Positions 1 through 8,918 of a stretch of DNA of 64,000 nucleotides are shown piece by piece. The stretch's first letter is position 1. Each line of letters opens with the position of its first letter. A program made the translations under genes and the position numbers. This DNA comes from Pseudoalteromonas luteoviolacea (GTDB lineage: Bacteria; Pseudomonadota; Gammaproteobacteria; Enterobacterales; Alteromonadaceae), in assembly GCF_001750165.1 (NCBI RefSeq), contig NZ_CP015411.1:2384001-2448000 (forward strand), in the 5' to 3' direction. The notes beneath the pieces were generated by a model. That model saw nothing but the letters and a program-made list of their open reading frames with translations, made no database searches and had not been told where the DNA came from.

Positions 1-2
1 TG

Positions 3-3000
3 ATAGAGCAATTTGTATCTTTAGACAGTAGAAGTGAACAGCGAGCGTTGATGGACAAAATACTGTTTGAATATAGTGAAACATCGGCGTTAGACAGTCT
101 GTTTGATGATTTTTCCAGAATTAACTTAGATCCAAATAGCTATAAAATTCCCGGTAATGAATGGACAAAGCTTGCGGTCATAGAAGCTTTCGGAGCGAAT
201 ATAGATTCTATTTATGAAATATCGGGATCATCTACTTTACCTACTCTTAGGCCATTCATCGGAGATGATAATTTAAGCTCTAGGATAAGAGATTCTGTTC
301 ATAAGGCTTATGACTCCATCGAAGATGCCATTTATATACAAATTGCACTGCAAACCCGCCTTAAACCACTGACAGATACGATTGGCTTTTCATTCAAAAA
401 TAATAGTCTAACCATAGATTATAGTGAATTTGAAAACGCTATTAATGCTCATATTATTGCAGACCCTGTGAATGGATTGTCAGACTTATATGACTTAGTT
501 CATTTTTATCCATTGATTACTAAAAATGCGAATGAAGGTTACCAATTACTCTTCTCAGAGCTAGCTAAGTTTAGTGATGATCAAAACGTGATGGGCGCAT
601 TGGCTCAGCATATTCCTCTGATTCACATGAGTGATGAAAATAGGACTTTTAGTGCAGATGTGGATTTAGCTGCTGGCACTGAAGGAAATGACTTAATTCA
701 CTCCTTTGCGGGCAATGACTTTATTGCTGGCTTAGGTGGAGATGACACATTGCAAGGCGGTGATGGCAATGATTATCTTTACGGTGGAAAAGGTAATGAC
801 TACATTGTTGGCGGCGATGGAGATGACACTTTAAACGGTGGAGCGGGAGACGATGTTCTTTATGGTGGTAATGGTAATGATACTTATCTTTACGAACTTG
901 GTGATGGGAACATCACAATTGATCATTATGACAATGCTCAAAGTTCTCATGATGTTTTAAAGTTTGGTAAAGGTATTGCTACCAATGATTGTAGCTTCAG
1001 CGTCAGCGATCGTGATTTACTAATTGTACTGAGTGATGGTTCGGTAATTACATTAAGAAATTACTTTGGAGGGTCTGCAGCTAATAAAATTTCGTTAGTT
1101 CAATTCGAGGATGGGAGCCAATTTACTGCTCCAGAAATTAAAGAGGTGCTTTTTTCCAGTTCTGAACAAGATGACGTAATAAAAGGGACACGTGAAGCAG
1201 ATTATATTTTGGGTAAAGGAGGAAGCGATTACATTGAAGGTCTTGGTGGTAACGATTACTTAGACGGGGGCGAGGGTGATGATACTTTAGTCGTTATGCA
1301 ATCGCAGAATTATGACCACAATCACACGACCCTTGTCGGCGGCAAAGGGGATGACATTCTTAAAGGGTATATTAGCTCGGAGACTTATGTCTACAACCTT
1401 GGTGATGGCCATGATGTTATCCATGAGTTGAATACGAGGGATACAACAGATCAGATAGTTTTGGGCGAAGGGATTACGAAAGAGCAGGTTCAATCTGTGC
1501 GCTCTGGTAATGATATTGTGTTGGAGATTTCTGATAGCAATGGCACTCTAGTTGGCTCAATCACCTTGGCTGGCTCTTTTACCGATAAAGATAATATTAT
1601 TGATAAAGTGGTATTAAGTGATGGCCGCTATTTCACCCCAGAAGAGCTATTCGAACAAGCGCAAAAGCAAGAAGGCACAGATGCGAGTGACGTCTTGTAT
1701 GGTTCGCGCCAACATGAGTTTATATATGGTTTAGGGGGAGATGACCTAATAGAGGGGCGGGGTGGTAACGATTACTTAGACGGGGGCGAAGGTAATGACA
1801 CTTTAGTCGTTACGCAATCGACGCTTTATAAGCACAATCACACGACCCTTGTCGGCGGCAAAGGGGATGACATTCTTAAGGGGTATTTAGGCTCAGAAAC
1901 CTATATTTATAACCTTGGTGATGGGCATGATGTTATCCATGAGTTGAATACGAGGGATACAACAGATCAGATAGTTTTAGGCGAGGGAATTTCGAAAGAG
2001 CAGATTCAATCTGTGCGCTCTGGTAATGATATTGTGTTGGAGATTTCTGATAGCAATGGCACTCTAGTTGGCTCAATCACCTTAGCTGGCTCTTTTACCG
2101 ATAAAAGTAACATTATTGATAAAGTAGTATTGAGCGACGGCGGCTACATCACTCCAGAAGAGATATTCGAACAAGCGCAAACGCAAGAAGGAACAGGCGG
2201 GAATGACGTCTTGTATGGTTCACGTCAAGATGAGTTCATATATGGTTTAGGAGGAGATGACCAGATAGAGGGGCGGGGTGGTAACGATTACTTAGACGGG
2301 GGCGATGGTAATGATACTTTAGTCGTTATGGAGTCGCAGCATTATAAGCACAATCACACGACCCTTGTCGGCGGCAAAGGGGATGACATTCTTAAAGGGT
2401 ATTTAGGCTCAGAAACCTATATTTATAACCTTGGTGATGGGCATGATGTTATCCATGAGTTGAATACGAGGGATACAACAGATCAGATAGTTTTAGGCGA
2501 GGGAATTTCGAAAGAGCAGATTCAATCTGTGCGCTCTGGTAATGATATTGTGTTGGAGATTTCTGATAGCAATGGGATTCTGGTTGGCTCAATCACTTTA
2601 GTTCGCTCTTTTACCGATAAAAGTAACATTATTGATAAAGTAGTATTGAGCGACGGCAGCTACATCACTCCAGAGGAGATATTCGAACAAGCGCAAACGC
2701 AAAAAGGTTCAGAGGAGAATGACGTCTTGTATGGTTCACGTCAAGATGAGTTCATATATGGTTTAGGGGGAGATGACCAGATAGAGGGGCGGGGTGGTAA
2801 CGATTACTTAGATGGGGGCGAAGGTAATGACACTTTAGTCGTTATGCAATCTCAGCATTATAAGCACAATCACACGACCCTTGTCGGCGGCAAAGGGGAT
2901 GACATTCTTAAGGGGTATTTAGGCTCAGAAACCTATATTTATAAGCTAGGAGACGGTCATGATGTTATCCATGAGATTGGTTCAAGTAATACAACAGATA

Positions 3001-6000
3001 AGATAGTTCTAGGCGAAGGGATCACGAAAGAGCAGGTTCAATCTGTGCGCAAAGGTAATGACATTGTGTTGGAGATTTCTGATAGCAATGGCACTCTTGT
3101 TGGCTCAATCACCTTGGCTGATACCTTCATCGGTAAAGGTAGTATTGTTGATAAAGTGGTATTGAGCGACGGTCGTTATTTCACCTCTGAAGAAATATTT
3201 GAACAAGCGCAAACGCAAAAAGGCACAGAGGAGAATGACGTCTTGTATGGTTCACGTCAAGATGAGTTCATATATGGTTTAGGAGGAGATGACCAGATAG
3301 AGGGGCGGGGTGGTAACGATTACTTAGACGGGGGCGATGGTAATGATACTTTAGTCGTTATGGAGTCGCAGCATTATAAGCACAATCACACGACCCTTGT
3401 TGGCGGCAAAGGGGATGACATTCTGAAGGGGTATCTAGGCTCAGAAACCTATATTTATAATCTAGGAGACGGTCATGATGTTATCCATGAGATTGGTTCA
3501 AGTAATACAACAGATAAGATAGTTCTAGGCGAAGGGATCACGAAAGAGCAGGTTCAATCTGTGCGCAAAGGTAATGACATTGTGTTGGAGGTTTCTGGTA
3601 GCAATGGCACTCTTGTTGGCTCAATCACCTTGGCTGATACCTTCATCGGTAAAGGTAGTATTGTTGATAAAGTGGTATTGAGCGACGGTCGTTATTTCAC
3701 CTCTGAAGAAATATTTGAACAAGCGCAAACGCAAAAAGGCACAGAGGAGAATGACGTCTTGTATGGTTCACGTCAAGATGAGTTCATATATGGTTTAGGA
3801 GGAGATGACCAGATAGAGGGGCGGGGTGGTAACGATTACTTAGACGGGGGCGATGGTAATGATACTTTAGTCGTTATGGAGTCGCAGCATTATAAGCACA
3901 ATCACACGACCCTTGTCGGCGGCAAAGGGGATGACATTCTGAAGGGGTATCTAGGCTCAGAAACCTATATTTATAACCTTGGTGATGGGCATGATGTTAT
4001 CCATGAGTTGAATACGAGGGATACAACAGATCAGATAGTTTTAGGCGAGGGAATTTCGAAAGAGCAGATTCAATCTGTGCGCTCTGGTAATGATATTGTG
4101 TTGGAGATTTCTGATAGCAATGGGATTCTGGTTGGCTCAATCACTTTAGTTCGCTCTTTTACAGATAAAAGTAACATTATTGATAAAGTAGTATTGAGCG
4201 ACGGCAGCTACATCACTCCAGAGGAGATATTCGAACAAGCGCAAACGCAAAAAGGTTCAGACGGGAATGACGTCTTGTATGGTTCACGTCAAGATGAGTT
4301 CATATATGGTTTAGGGGGAGATGACCAGATAGAGGGGCGGGGTGGTAACGATTACTTAGATGGGGGCGAAGGTAATGACACTTTAGTCGTTATGCAATCT
4401 CAGCATTATAAGCACAATCACACAACTCTTGTTGGCGGCAAAGGGGATGACATTCTGAAGGGGTATCTAGGCTCAGAAACCTATATTTATAATCTAGGAG
4501 ACGGTCATGATGTTATCCATGAGATTGGTTCAAGTAATACAACAGATAAGATAGTTCTAGGCGAAGGGATCACGAAAGAGCAGGTTCAATCTGTGCGCAA
4601 AGGTAATGACATTGTGTTGGAGATTTCTGATAGCAATGGCACTCTTGTTGGCTCAATCACCTTGGCTGATACCTTCATCGGTAAAGGTAGTATTGTTGAT
4701 AAAGTGGTATTGAGCGACGGTCGTTATTTCACCTCTGAAGAAATATTTGAACAAGCGCAAAAGCAAGAAGGTTCAGACGGGAATGATGTCTTGTATGGTT
4801 CTCGTCAAGATGAGTTCATATATGGTTTAGGGGGAGATGACCAGATAGAGGGGCGGGGTGGTAACGATTACTTAGATGGGGGCGAAGGTAATGACACTTT
4901 AATCGTTATGCAATCACAGCATTATAAGCACAATCACACGACTATTGTCGGCGGCAAAGGGGATGACATTCTTAAGGGATTTATTAGCTCGGAGACTTAT
5001 GTCTACAACCTAGGTGATGGTCACGATATCATTGATGATGTCGGTAGTATCGAAGGTAATGATCTTCTTCGTTTTGGTGAGGGGATTACTCAGGACATGA
5101 TAAATATCAGGAGGTCAAACAATGATATTGTGATTGAAGTGAATCATATTAGATCTGATTACCAAGGTACGGTTACCTTCAAAAATGGATTTACAAGTTT
5201 GAACAAGGTGGTTGATCAAATCCAATTTATCGATGGAAAAACAATACTATCAGAAGAAATACATAAAAAAGCCAGCACGATTAATGGTAGTGACCAAGAT
5301 GATATGTTAGAGGGCACTGCGAGCTCTGATTGGATTTTTGGTCACGATGGTAATGATAATATTCAGGGGAGTTTTGGTAATGACTACCTTGATGGTGGAT
5401 CAGGAAATGATGAGATTTATACTGGGACCGGAAGAAATGTTCAGAGTAATCGCAATACATTAGTTGGTGGATTAGGTAACGATAAACTATTTGGTTCTGT
5501 AAGTTCAGAGAGGTATCTATACAGCTTTGGCGATGGGCATGATGTAATTGTCGACAATGGAGATAACTCTCAGATAGATAAAATCGAGTTTGGCGAAGGT
5601 ATCAGTAAAGACAATGTTAAGGTTTCCAGAGATGGCAATGATATCATTCTCGATGTTATAGGTACTGACGATTTTACAAACGGTAGTATACGCATTGAAA
5701 AAGCTTTTATAGAAAATAGCTATAAAATTGAGTTGGTGCAGTTTGAAGATGGTAGTTATTGGAATGATAGTGATCTAGTCGAAATTGCTAGACATTTGCA
5801 CGGCACGCCAGATTCAGATCATCTGTTGGGTACTACTATAGATGACTCACTAATTGGCTATGATGGGAATGACACGCTTGAGGCAGGCGGAGGTAATGAT
5901 TTTCTAGATGGCGGGGCCGGTGATGATGTGCTCAAAGCTTATGGTTATGAAGGGCATTACAATACCTTTGTAGGTGGTAAAGGTAATGACAGGATTGAAA

Positions 6001-8735
6001 GCGGTTTAGCACTTAATACGTTTGTTTATAACTTAGGTGATGGGCATGACACAATTAAAAATTTTCGATCAAAAAGTAGTGTGGTGAAGCTTGGAGCTGG
6101 CATAACACAAGATATGCTGGAAGTTAATCGTAAGGGAGATGGTATTATCATAACGATTGACCATAATGACGCTTCTTTATCTGGCAGTATCTACTTCGAA
6201 GGTGCTTATGTTTCCATAGATTACCGATTAAAAGAGCTTCAGCTTTTTGATGGCTCAGTCGTGGCATTTGATAATATGCTTAAAACCGCAAAAGTAACGA
6301 GAGGTGACGACAGTGATAACGAAATTCATGGTACTAGGATTGAAGAGATTATCTATGGCGGTGCGGGGAACGACACTATATATGGTTATACAGGCCTAGA
6401 TGAACTATACGGTGAGTCTGGAAACGATATCATAATCACTACTCTTGAAGCTAAATTGATGAGTGGGGGCGATGGTGATGATGTACTACGCATAGCTCAT
6501 GATGGACGAACACAAGCGCAAAAAACAACGCTGATGGTTGGCGGGCAGGGCAACGATACTTATGAGATATTGACCGAATATACGAGTGTAACTGTTGAGT
6601 ATAGTTATGGAGATGGGCACGACGTACTCGTTAATGCACCAGGAAAAAGTGATACATTGTCGTTTACGGCTGGTATAAGTCCTGACAATATCACCATGCG
6701 TAGATTTGGCCAGTCTATGATAATTGAAGTTTTGGATGACAAAGGCGTAGTTAGCGGGTCAATTATGCTTGCAAACCAGATGGGCGGACAATCTTCTGGA
6801 CAACTAGAAACAATATCTTTCGATAACCAAGTGTATTCAACTTTTGCCCTTTGGGCGGATAAAGGTATTTCTATTCAGGGCACTGACGCGAATGAATCTC
6901 TTCACGGTACAAACTTAGACAACGAAGTCTATGGTGGCGCTGGGAGTGATCAATTATCAGGTGGTTTGGGTGACGATATTCTAGATGGTGGAGAAGGTAA
7001 TGACACTATAACCTCAAGAGAGGGCAACGATAAAATATATGGTGGCTCTGGTGATGATAGGATAAACACATGGGGTGGTACAAAAAATGAAACCAACATT
7101 ATACAGGGTGGCCTTGGGGATGACAGCATAAGTGGCGGTCAGCGCTCAGATATATATATTTATAACCTAGGCGATGGAAACGATATTTACGTTGAACATG
7201 CAGGGACAGAGTTTGGTGAAGATAAAATTCTGTTTGGTGAGGGTATTAGCCAATCGCAAGTTACATTTGAGCGGGTGGATCACGACATTCTAATTACGAT
7301 AACTAATGCTGATGGCTCCTATAGCGGCAGTATTACAATTAATGATGGATTTTATTATAAAAACCCACCTACAAGACCTAATGCAATCGATCCGGGGAAA
7401 ATTGAGATAATTGAGTTTGCAGATGGTTCGCGTATTACTATGCCTGAGATCATGGAAATCGTAAAAGTTGTCCATGGTACTGAGCAAGCAGATCGCCTTT
7501 CAGGGACAGTTTCAGAAGATGTTATAAAAGGCTACGCCGGTGATGATTATATCGTTGAGTCAAAAGGTGAAGATATTGTTTACGGTGGCGATGGTAACGA
7601 TACTGTAGATGGTAGAGCAGCCCAAGATTATTACGCGAAAAACACTTTTGTCGGTGGTAAAGGGAATGATAAGTTTGAGCACTCTCATGGAATTGATACG
7701 TATGTTTATAATTTAGGTGATGGTCACGACACAATTATTGAAACAGAGCGTGGGCACGGCAATGATACTCTTTTATTCGGAGAGCAAATCAATGCTGAAA
7801 ATGTGACATACCGAAGAGAGCAAACTGATTTAATCTTTGAAGTGAGAAATTCGTTTCATGAGATAGTGGGCTCGGTAACAATAGTGGATGAGTATTTGGG
7901 TAAGAAACTGGAAAGTGTTAAGTTCATTGATGGTACTGAACTGGATTTGTCACAGATACTGTTAGAGACATCATTAATAGAGGGGAGTGAATTAGGTGAG
8001 ACGTTACTAGGTGGTTATATGGATGAAACCATGTATGGGCATGGCGGTGACGATATTATCAGAGTAGGTTCAGGAAGTGATGTTGCTTATGGCGGAGAAG
8101 GGAACGACATCATAGATGGAGGTAGCGGGCACGCAATATTGGATGGTGGTCAAGGCGATGACAACATCAATGCTGGATTGTCTATCTTAGATTTTCATGG
8201 TAACGAAACGCAATCAGCCGATAAAATCATTAAAGGCGGCCTAGGTAACGACACTTTGCACGCAGGCAGTAATCTCAATCAGACGATATTCGAATATCAG
8301 CTAGGTGATGGCAATGATGTTATACAAAGGTCTTTTGAAAGTAATACTCTTAAGTTCGGCGCAAATATTACAGCTAATATGATAAGCGTCAGAACCACTA
8401 CTTTAAGAGAAAAAACCAGGATTTTGATTGATGATGGCAATACGCAATCAGAAATTACTATAATAGGCGTTGGAGGCTACAACCCAATTACAGATCAATT
8501 CGATTTAAAGCGGGAAGAGTATCTTGATAAACTTGAATTTTCAGATGGAACCGTTCTCTCTTTAAGAAATTTGCTTAACAATAATTCCAACAGCCTAGAG
8601 GAGCTATCTGCACAAATAGACAAAGAGTCAGAGCAATTAGTGAATGCAATGCTCGCATTTGACGATGGTCAAGATGATGTTGAGCTTAGCGCTAAACAGA
8701 TAGCAGATTCAAAGATGATACACTCCTATCAATAA
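3..8735 (+). CDS. Giant RTX-type calcium-binding repeat protein, C-terminal part (5' end outside the window)
   Basis: The frame is open back to the first base of the window. The residues before the first possible start (IEQFVSLDSRSEQRALMDK) look like the pre-repeat region of large RTX proteins, so the gene begins upstream. About 200 non-repeat residues are followed by glycine/aspartate nonapeptides (GGxGxDxLYGG type, roughly residues 210-285 counted from position 48). Then come about 14 modules of around 172 residues. Each module combines RTX nonapeptides with a Y-x-Y-x-LGDGxD...FGEGI...GNDI segment of the haemolysin-type calcium-binding-related family. Known family members are exported by type I secretion and fold on binding extracellular calcium. 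No enzymatic domain is visible in the part present, so adhesin, toxin or matrix roles cannot be separated. The C-terminus (about 60 residues after the last repeat) is acidic and could hold the secretion signal. No type I transporter gene lies within the window. Confidence 0.9.
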   Translation: MEQFVSLDSRSEQRALMDKILFEYSETSALDSLFDDFSRINLDPNSYKIPGNEWTKLAVIEAFGANIDSIYEISGSSTLPTLRPFIGDDNLSSRIRDSVHKAYDSIEDAIYIQIALQTRLKPLTDTIGFSFKNNSLTIDYSEFENAINAHIIADPVNGLSDLYDLVHFYPLITKNANEGYQLLFSELAKFSDDQNVMGALAQHIPLIHMSDENRTFSADVDLAAGTEGNDLIHSFAGNDFIAGLGGDDTLQGGDGNDYLYGGKGNDYIVGGDGDDTLNGGAGDDVLYGGNGNDTYLYELGDGNITIDHYDNAQSSHDVLKFGKGIATNDCSFSVSDRDLLIVLSDGSVITLRNYFGGSAANKISLVQFEDGSQFTAPEIKEVLFSSSEQDDVIKGTREADYILGKGGSDYIEGLGGNDYLDGGEGDDTLVVMQSQNYDHNHTTLVGGKGDDILKGYISSETYVYNLGDGHDVIHELNTRDTTDQIVLGEGITKEQVQSVRSGNDIVLEISDSNGTLVGSITLAGSFTDKDNIIDKVVLSDGRYFTPEELFEQAQKQEGTDASDVLYGSRQHEFIYGLGGDDLIEGRGGNDYLDGGEGNDTLVVTQSTLYKHNHTTLVGGKGDDILKGYLGSETYIYNLGDGHDVIHELNTRDTTDQIVLGEGISKEQIQSVRSGNDIVLEISDSNGTLVGSITLAGSFTDKSNIIDKVVLSDGGYITPEEIFEQAQTQEGTGGNDVLYGSRQDEFIYGLGGDDQIEGRGGNDYLDGGDGNDTLVVMESQHYKHNHTTLVGGKGDDILKGYLGSETYIYNLGDGHDVIHELNTRDTTDQIVLGEGISKEQIQSVRSGNDIVLEISDSNGILVGSITLVRSFTDKSNIIDKVVLSDGSYITPEEIFEQAQTQKGSEENDVLYGSRQDEFIYGLGGDDQIEGRGGNDYLDGGEGNDTLVVMQSQHYKHNHTTLVGGKGDDILKGYLGSETYIYKLGDGHDVIHEIGSSNTTDKIVLGEGITKEQVQSVRKGNDIVLEISDSNGTLVGSITLADTFIGKGSIVDKVVLSDGRYFTSEEIFEQAQTQKGTEENDVLYGSRQDEFIYGLGGDDQIEGRGGNDYLDGGDGNDTLVVMESQHYKHNHTTLVGGKGDDILKGYLGSETYIYNLGDGHDVIHEIGSSNTTDKIVLGEGITKEQVQSVRKGNDIVLEVSGSNGTLVGSITLADTFIGKGSIVDKVVLSDGRYFTSEEIFEQAQTQKGTEENDVLYGSRQDEFIYGLGGDDQIEGRGGNDYLDGGDGNDTLVVMESQHYKHNHTTLVGGKGDDILKGYLGSETYIYNLGDGHDVIHELNTRDTTDQIVLGEGISKEQIQSVRSGNDIVLEISDSNGILVGSITLVRSFTDKSNIIDKVVLSDGSYITPEEIFEQAQTQKGSDGNDVLYGSRQDEFIYGLGGDDQIEGRGGNDYLDGGEGNDTLVVMQSQHYKHNHTTLVGGKGDDILKGYLGSETYIYNLGDGHDVIHEIGSSNTTDKIVLGEGITKEQVQSVRKGNDIVLEISDSNGTLVGSITLADTFIGKGSIVDKVVLSDGRYFTSEEIFEQAQKQEGSDGNDVLYGSRQDEFIYGLGGDDQIEGRGGNDYLDGGEGNDTLIVMQSQHYKHNHTTIVGGKGDDILKGFISSETYVYNLGDGHDIIDDVGSIEGNDLLRFGEGITQDMINIRRSNNDIVIEVNHIRSDYQGTVTFKNGFTSLNKVVDQIQFIDGKTILSEEIHKKASTINGSDQDDMLEGTASSDWIFGHDGNDNIQGSFGNDYLDGGSGNDEIYTGTGRNVQSNRNTLVGGLGNDKLFGSVSSERYLYSFGDGHDVIVDNGDNSQIDKIEFGEGISKDNVKVSRDGNDIILDVIGTDDFTNGSIRIEKAFIENSYKIELVQFEDGSYWNDSDLVEIARHLHGTPDSDHLLGTTIDDSLIGYDGNDTLEAGGGNDFLDGGAGDDVLKAYGYEGHYNTFVGGKGNDRIESGLALNTFVYNLGDGHDTIKNFRSKSSVVKLGAGITQDMLEVNRKGDGIIITIDHNDASLSGSIYFEGAYVSIDYRLKELQLFDGSVVAFDNMLKTAKVTRGDDSDNEIHGTRIEEIIYGGAGNDTIYGYTGLDELYGESGNDIIITTLEAKLMSGGDGDDVLRIAHDGRTQAQKTTLMVGGQGNDTYEILTEYTSVTVEYSYGDGHDVLVNAPGKSDTLSFTAGISPDNITMRRFGQSMIIEVLDDKGVVSGSIMLANQMGGQSSGQLETISFDNQVYSTFALWADKGISIQGTDANESLHGTNLDNEVYGGAGSDQLSGGLGDDILDGGEGNDTITSREGNDKIYGGSGDDRINTWGGTKNETNIIQGGLGDDSISGGQRSDIYIYNLGDGNDIYVEHAGTEFGEDKILFGEGISQSQVTFERVDHDILITITNADGSYSGSITINDGFYYKNPPTRPNAIDPGKIEIIEFADGSRITMPEIMEIVKVVHGTEQADRLSGTVSEDVIKGYAGDDYIVESKGEDIVYGGDGNDTVDGRAAQDYYAKNTFVGGKGNDKFEHSHGIDTYVYNLGDGHDTIIETERGHGNDTLLFGEQINAENVTYRREQTDLIFEVRNSFHEIVGSVTIVDEYLGKKLESVKFIDGTELDLSQILLETSLIEGSELGETLLGGYMDETMYGHGGDDIIRVGSGSDVAYGGEGNDIIDGGSGHAILDGGQGDDNINAGLSILDFHGNETQSADKIIKGGLGNDTLHAGSNLNQTIFEYQLGDGNDVIQRSFESNTLKFGANITANMISVRTTTLREKTRILIDDGNTQSEITIIGVGGYNPITDQFDLKREEYLDKLEFSDGTVLSLRNLLNNNSNSLEELSAQIDKESEQLVNAMLAFDDGQDDVELSAKQIADSKMIHSYQ
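1158..5285 (+). repeat. 516-bp tandem repeats inside the RTX gene
   Basis: The period is exactly 516 bp (172 codons), with unit starts at 1158, 1674, 2190, 2706, 3222, 3738, 4254 and 4770. The units from 1674 are nearly identical in nucleotide sequence. The first (1158) diverges in its 5' half and the last (4770) in its 3' half. The second half of each unit comes in two versions: A (ELNTRDTTDQ...SFTDK) and B (EIGSSNTTDK...TFIGKG). From the 1158 unit on, the order is A, A, A, B, B, A, B, then a diverged version. Further diverged modules of similar length continue downstream to about 8.5 kb. Confidence 0.92.
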
Positions 8736-8771
8736 ACAGTAGAAGTGTACTCAAAATAAGGATTATGTATT

Positions 8772-8799
8772 AGCCCTTGTATAGTTTACAAGGGCTTTT
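8772..8799 (+). terminator. Rho-independent terminator of the RTX gene
   Basis: The stem AGCCCTTGTA / TTACAAGGGCT is followed by TTTT, 37 bp after the RTX stop codon. The rest of the 8736-8918 gap shows nothing else recognisable. Confidence 0.8.
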
Positions 8800-8918
8800 A
8801 TATTGTGAATTTTATTTATACGTTCTCAGTGCTATTTATACGGCATGCTGATGCTTAATAAGCTTGTACCGCCAATCAATGTGTAATTGATTTAACCCTA
8901 TTTAGTTAGAGGCGTCCC

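Noticed and set aside
1158..5285. Regular repeats that might suggest a CRISPR array
   Set aside because: The 516-bp period, continuous open reading frame and RTX protein motifs show coding repeats, with no short repeat-spacer pattern.
1287..7734. Minus-strand open frames inside the RTX gene
   Set aside because: They are antisense to a long, well-supported coding sequence and arise from its codon bias and repeats.
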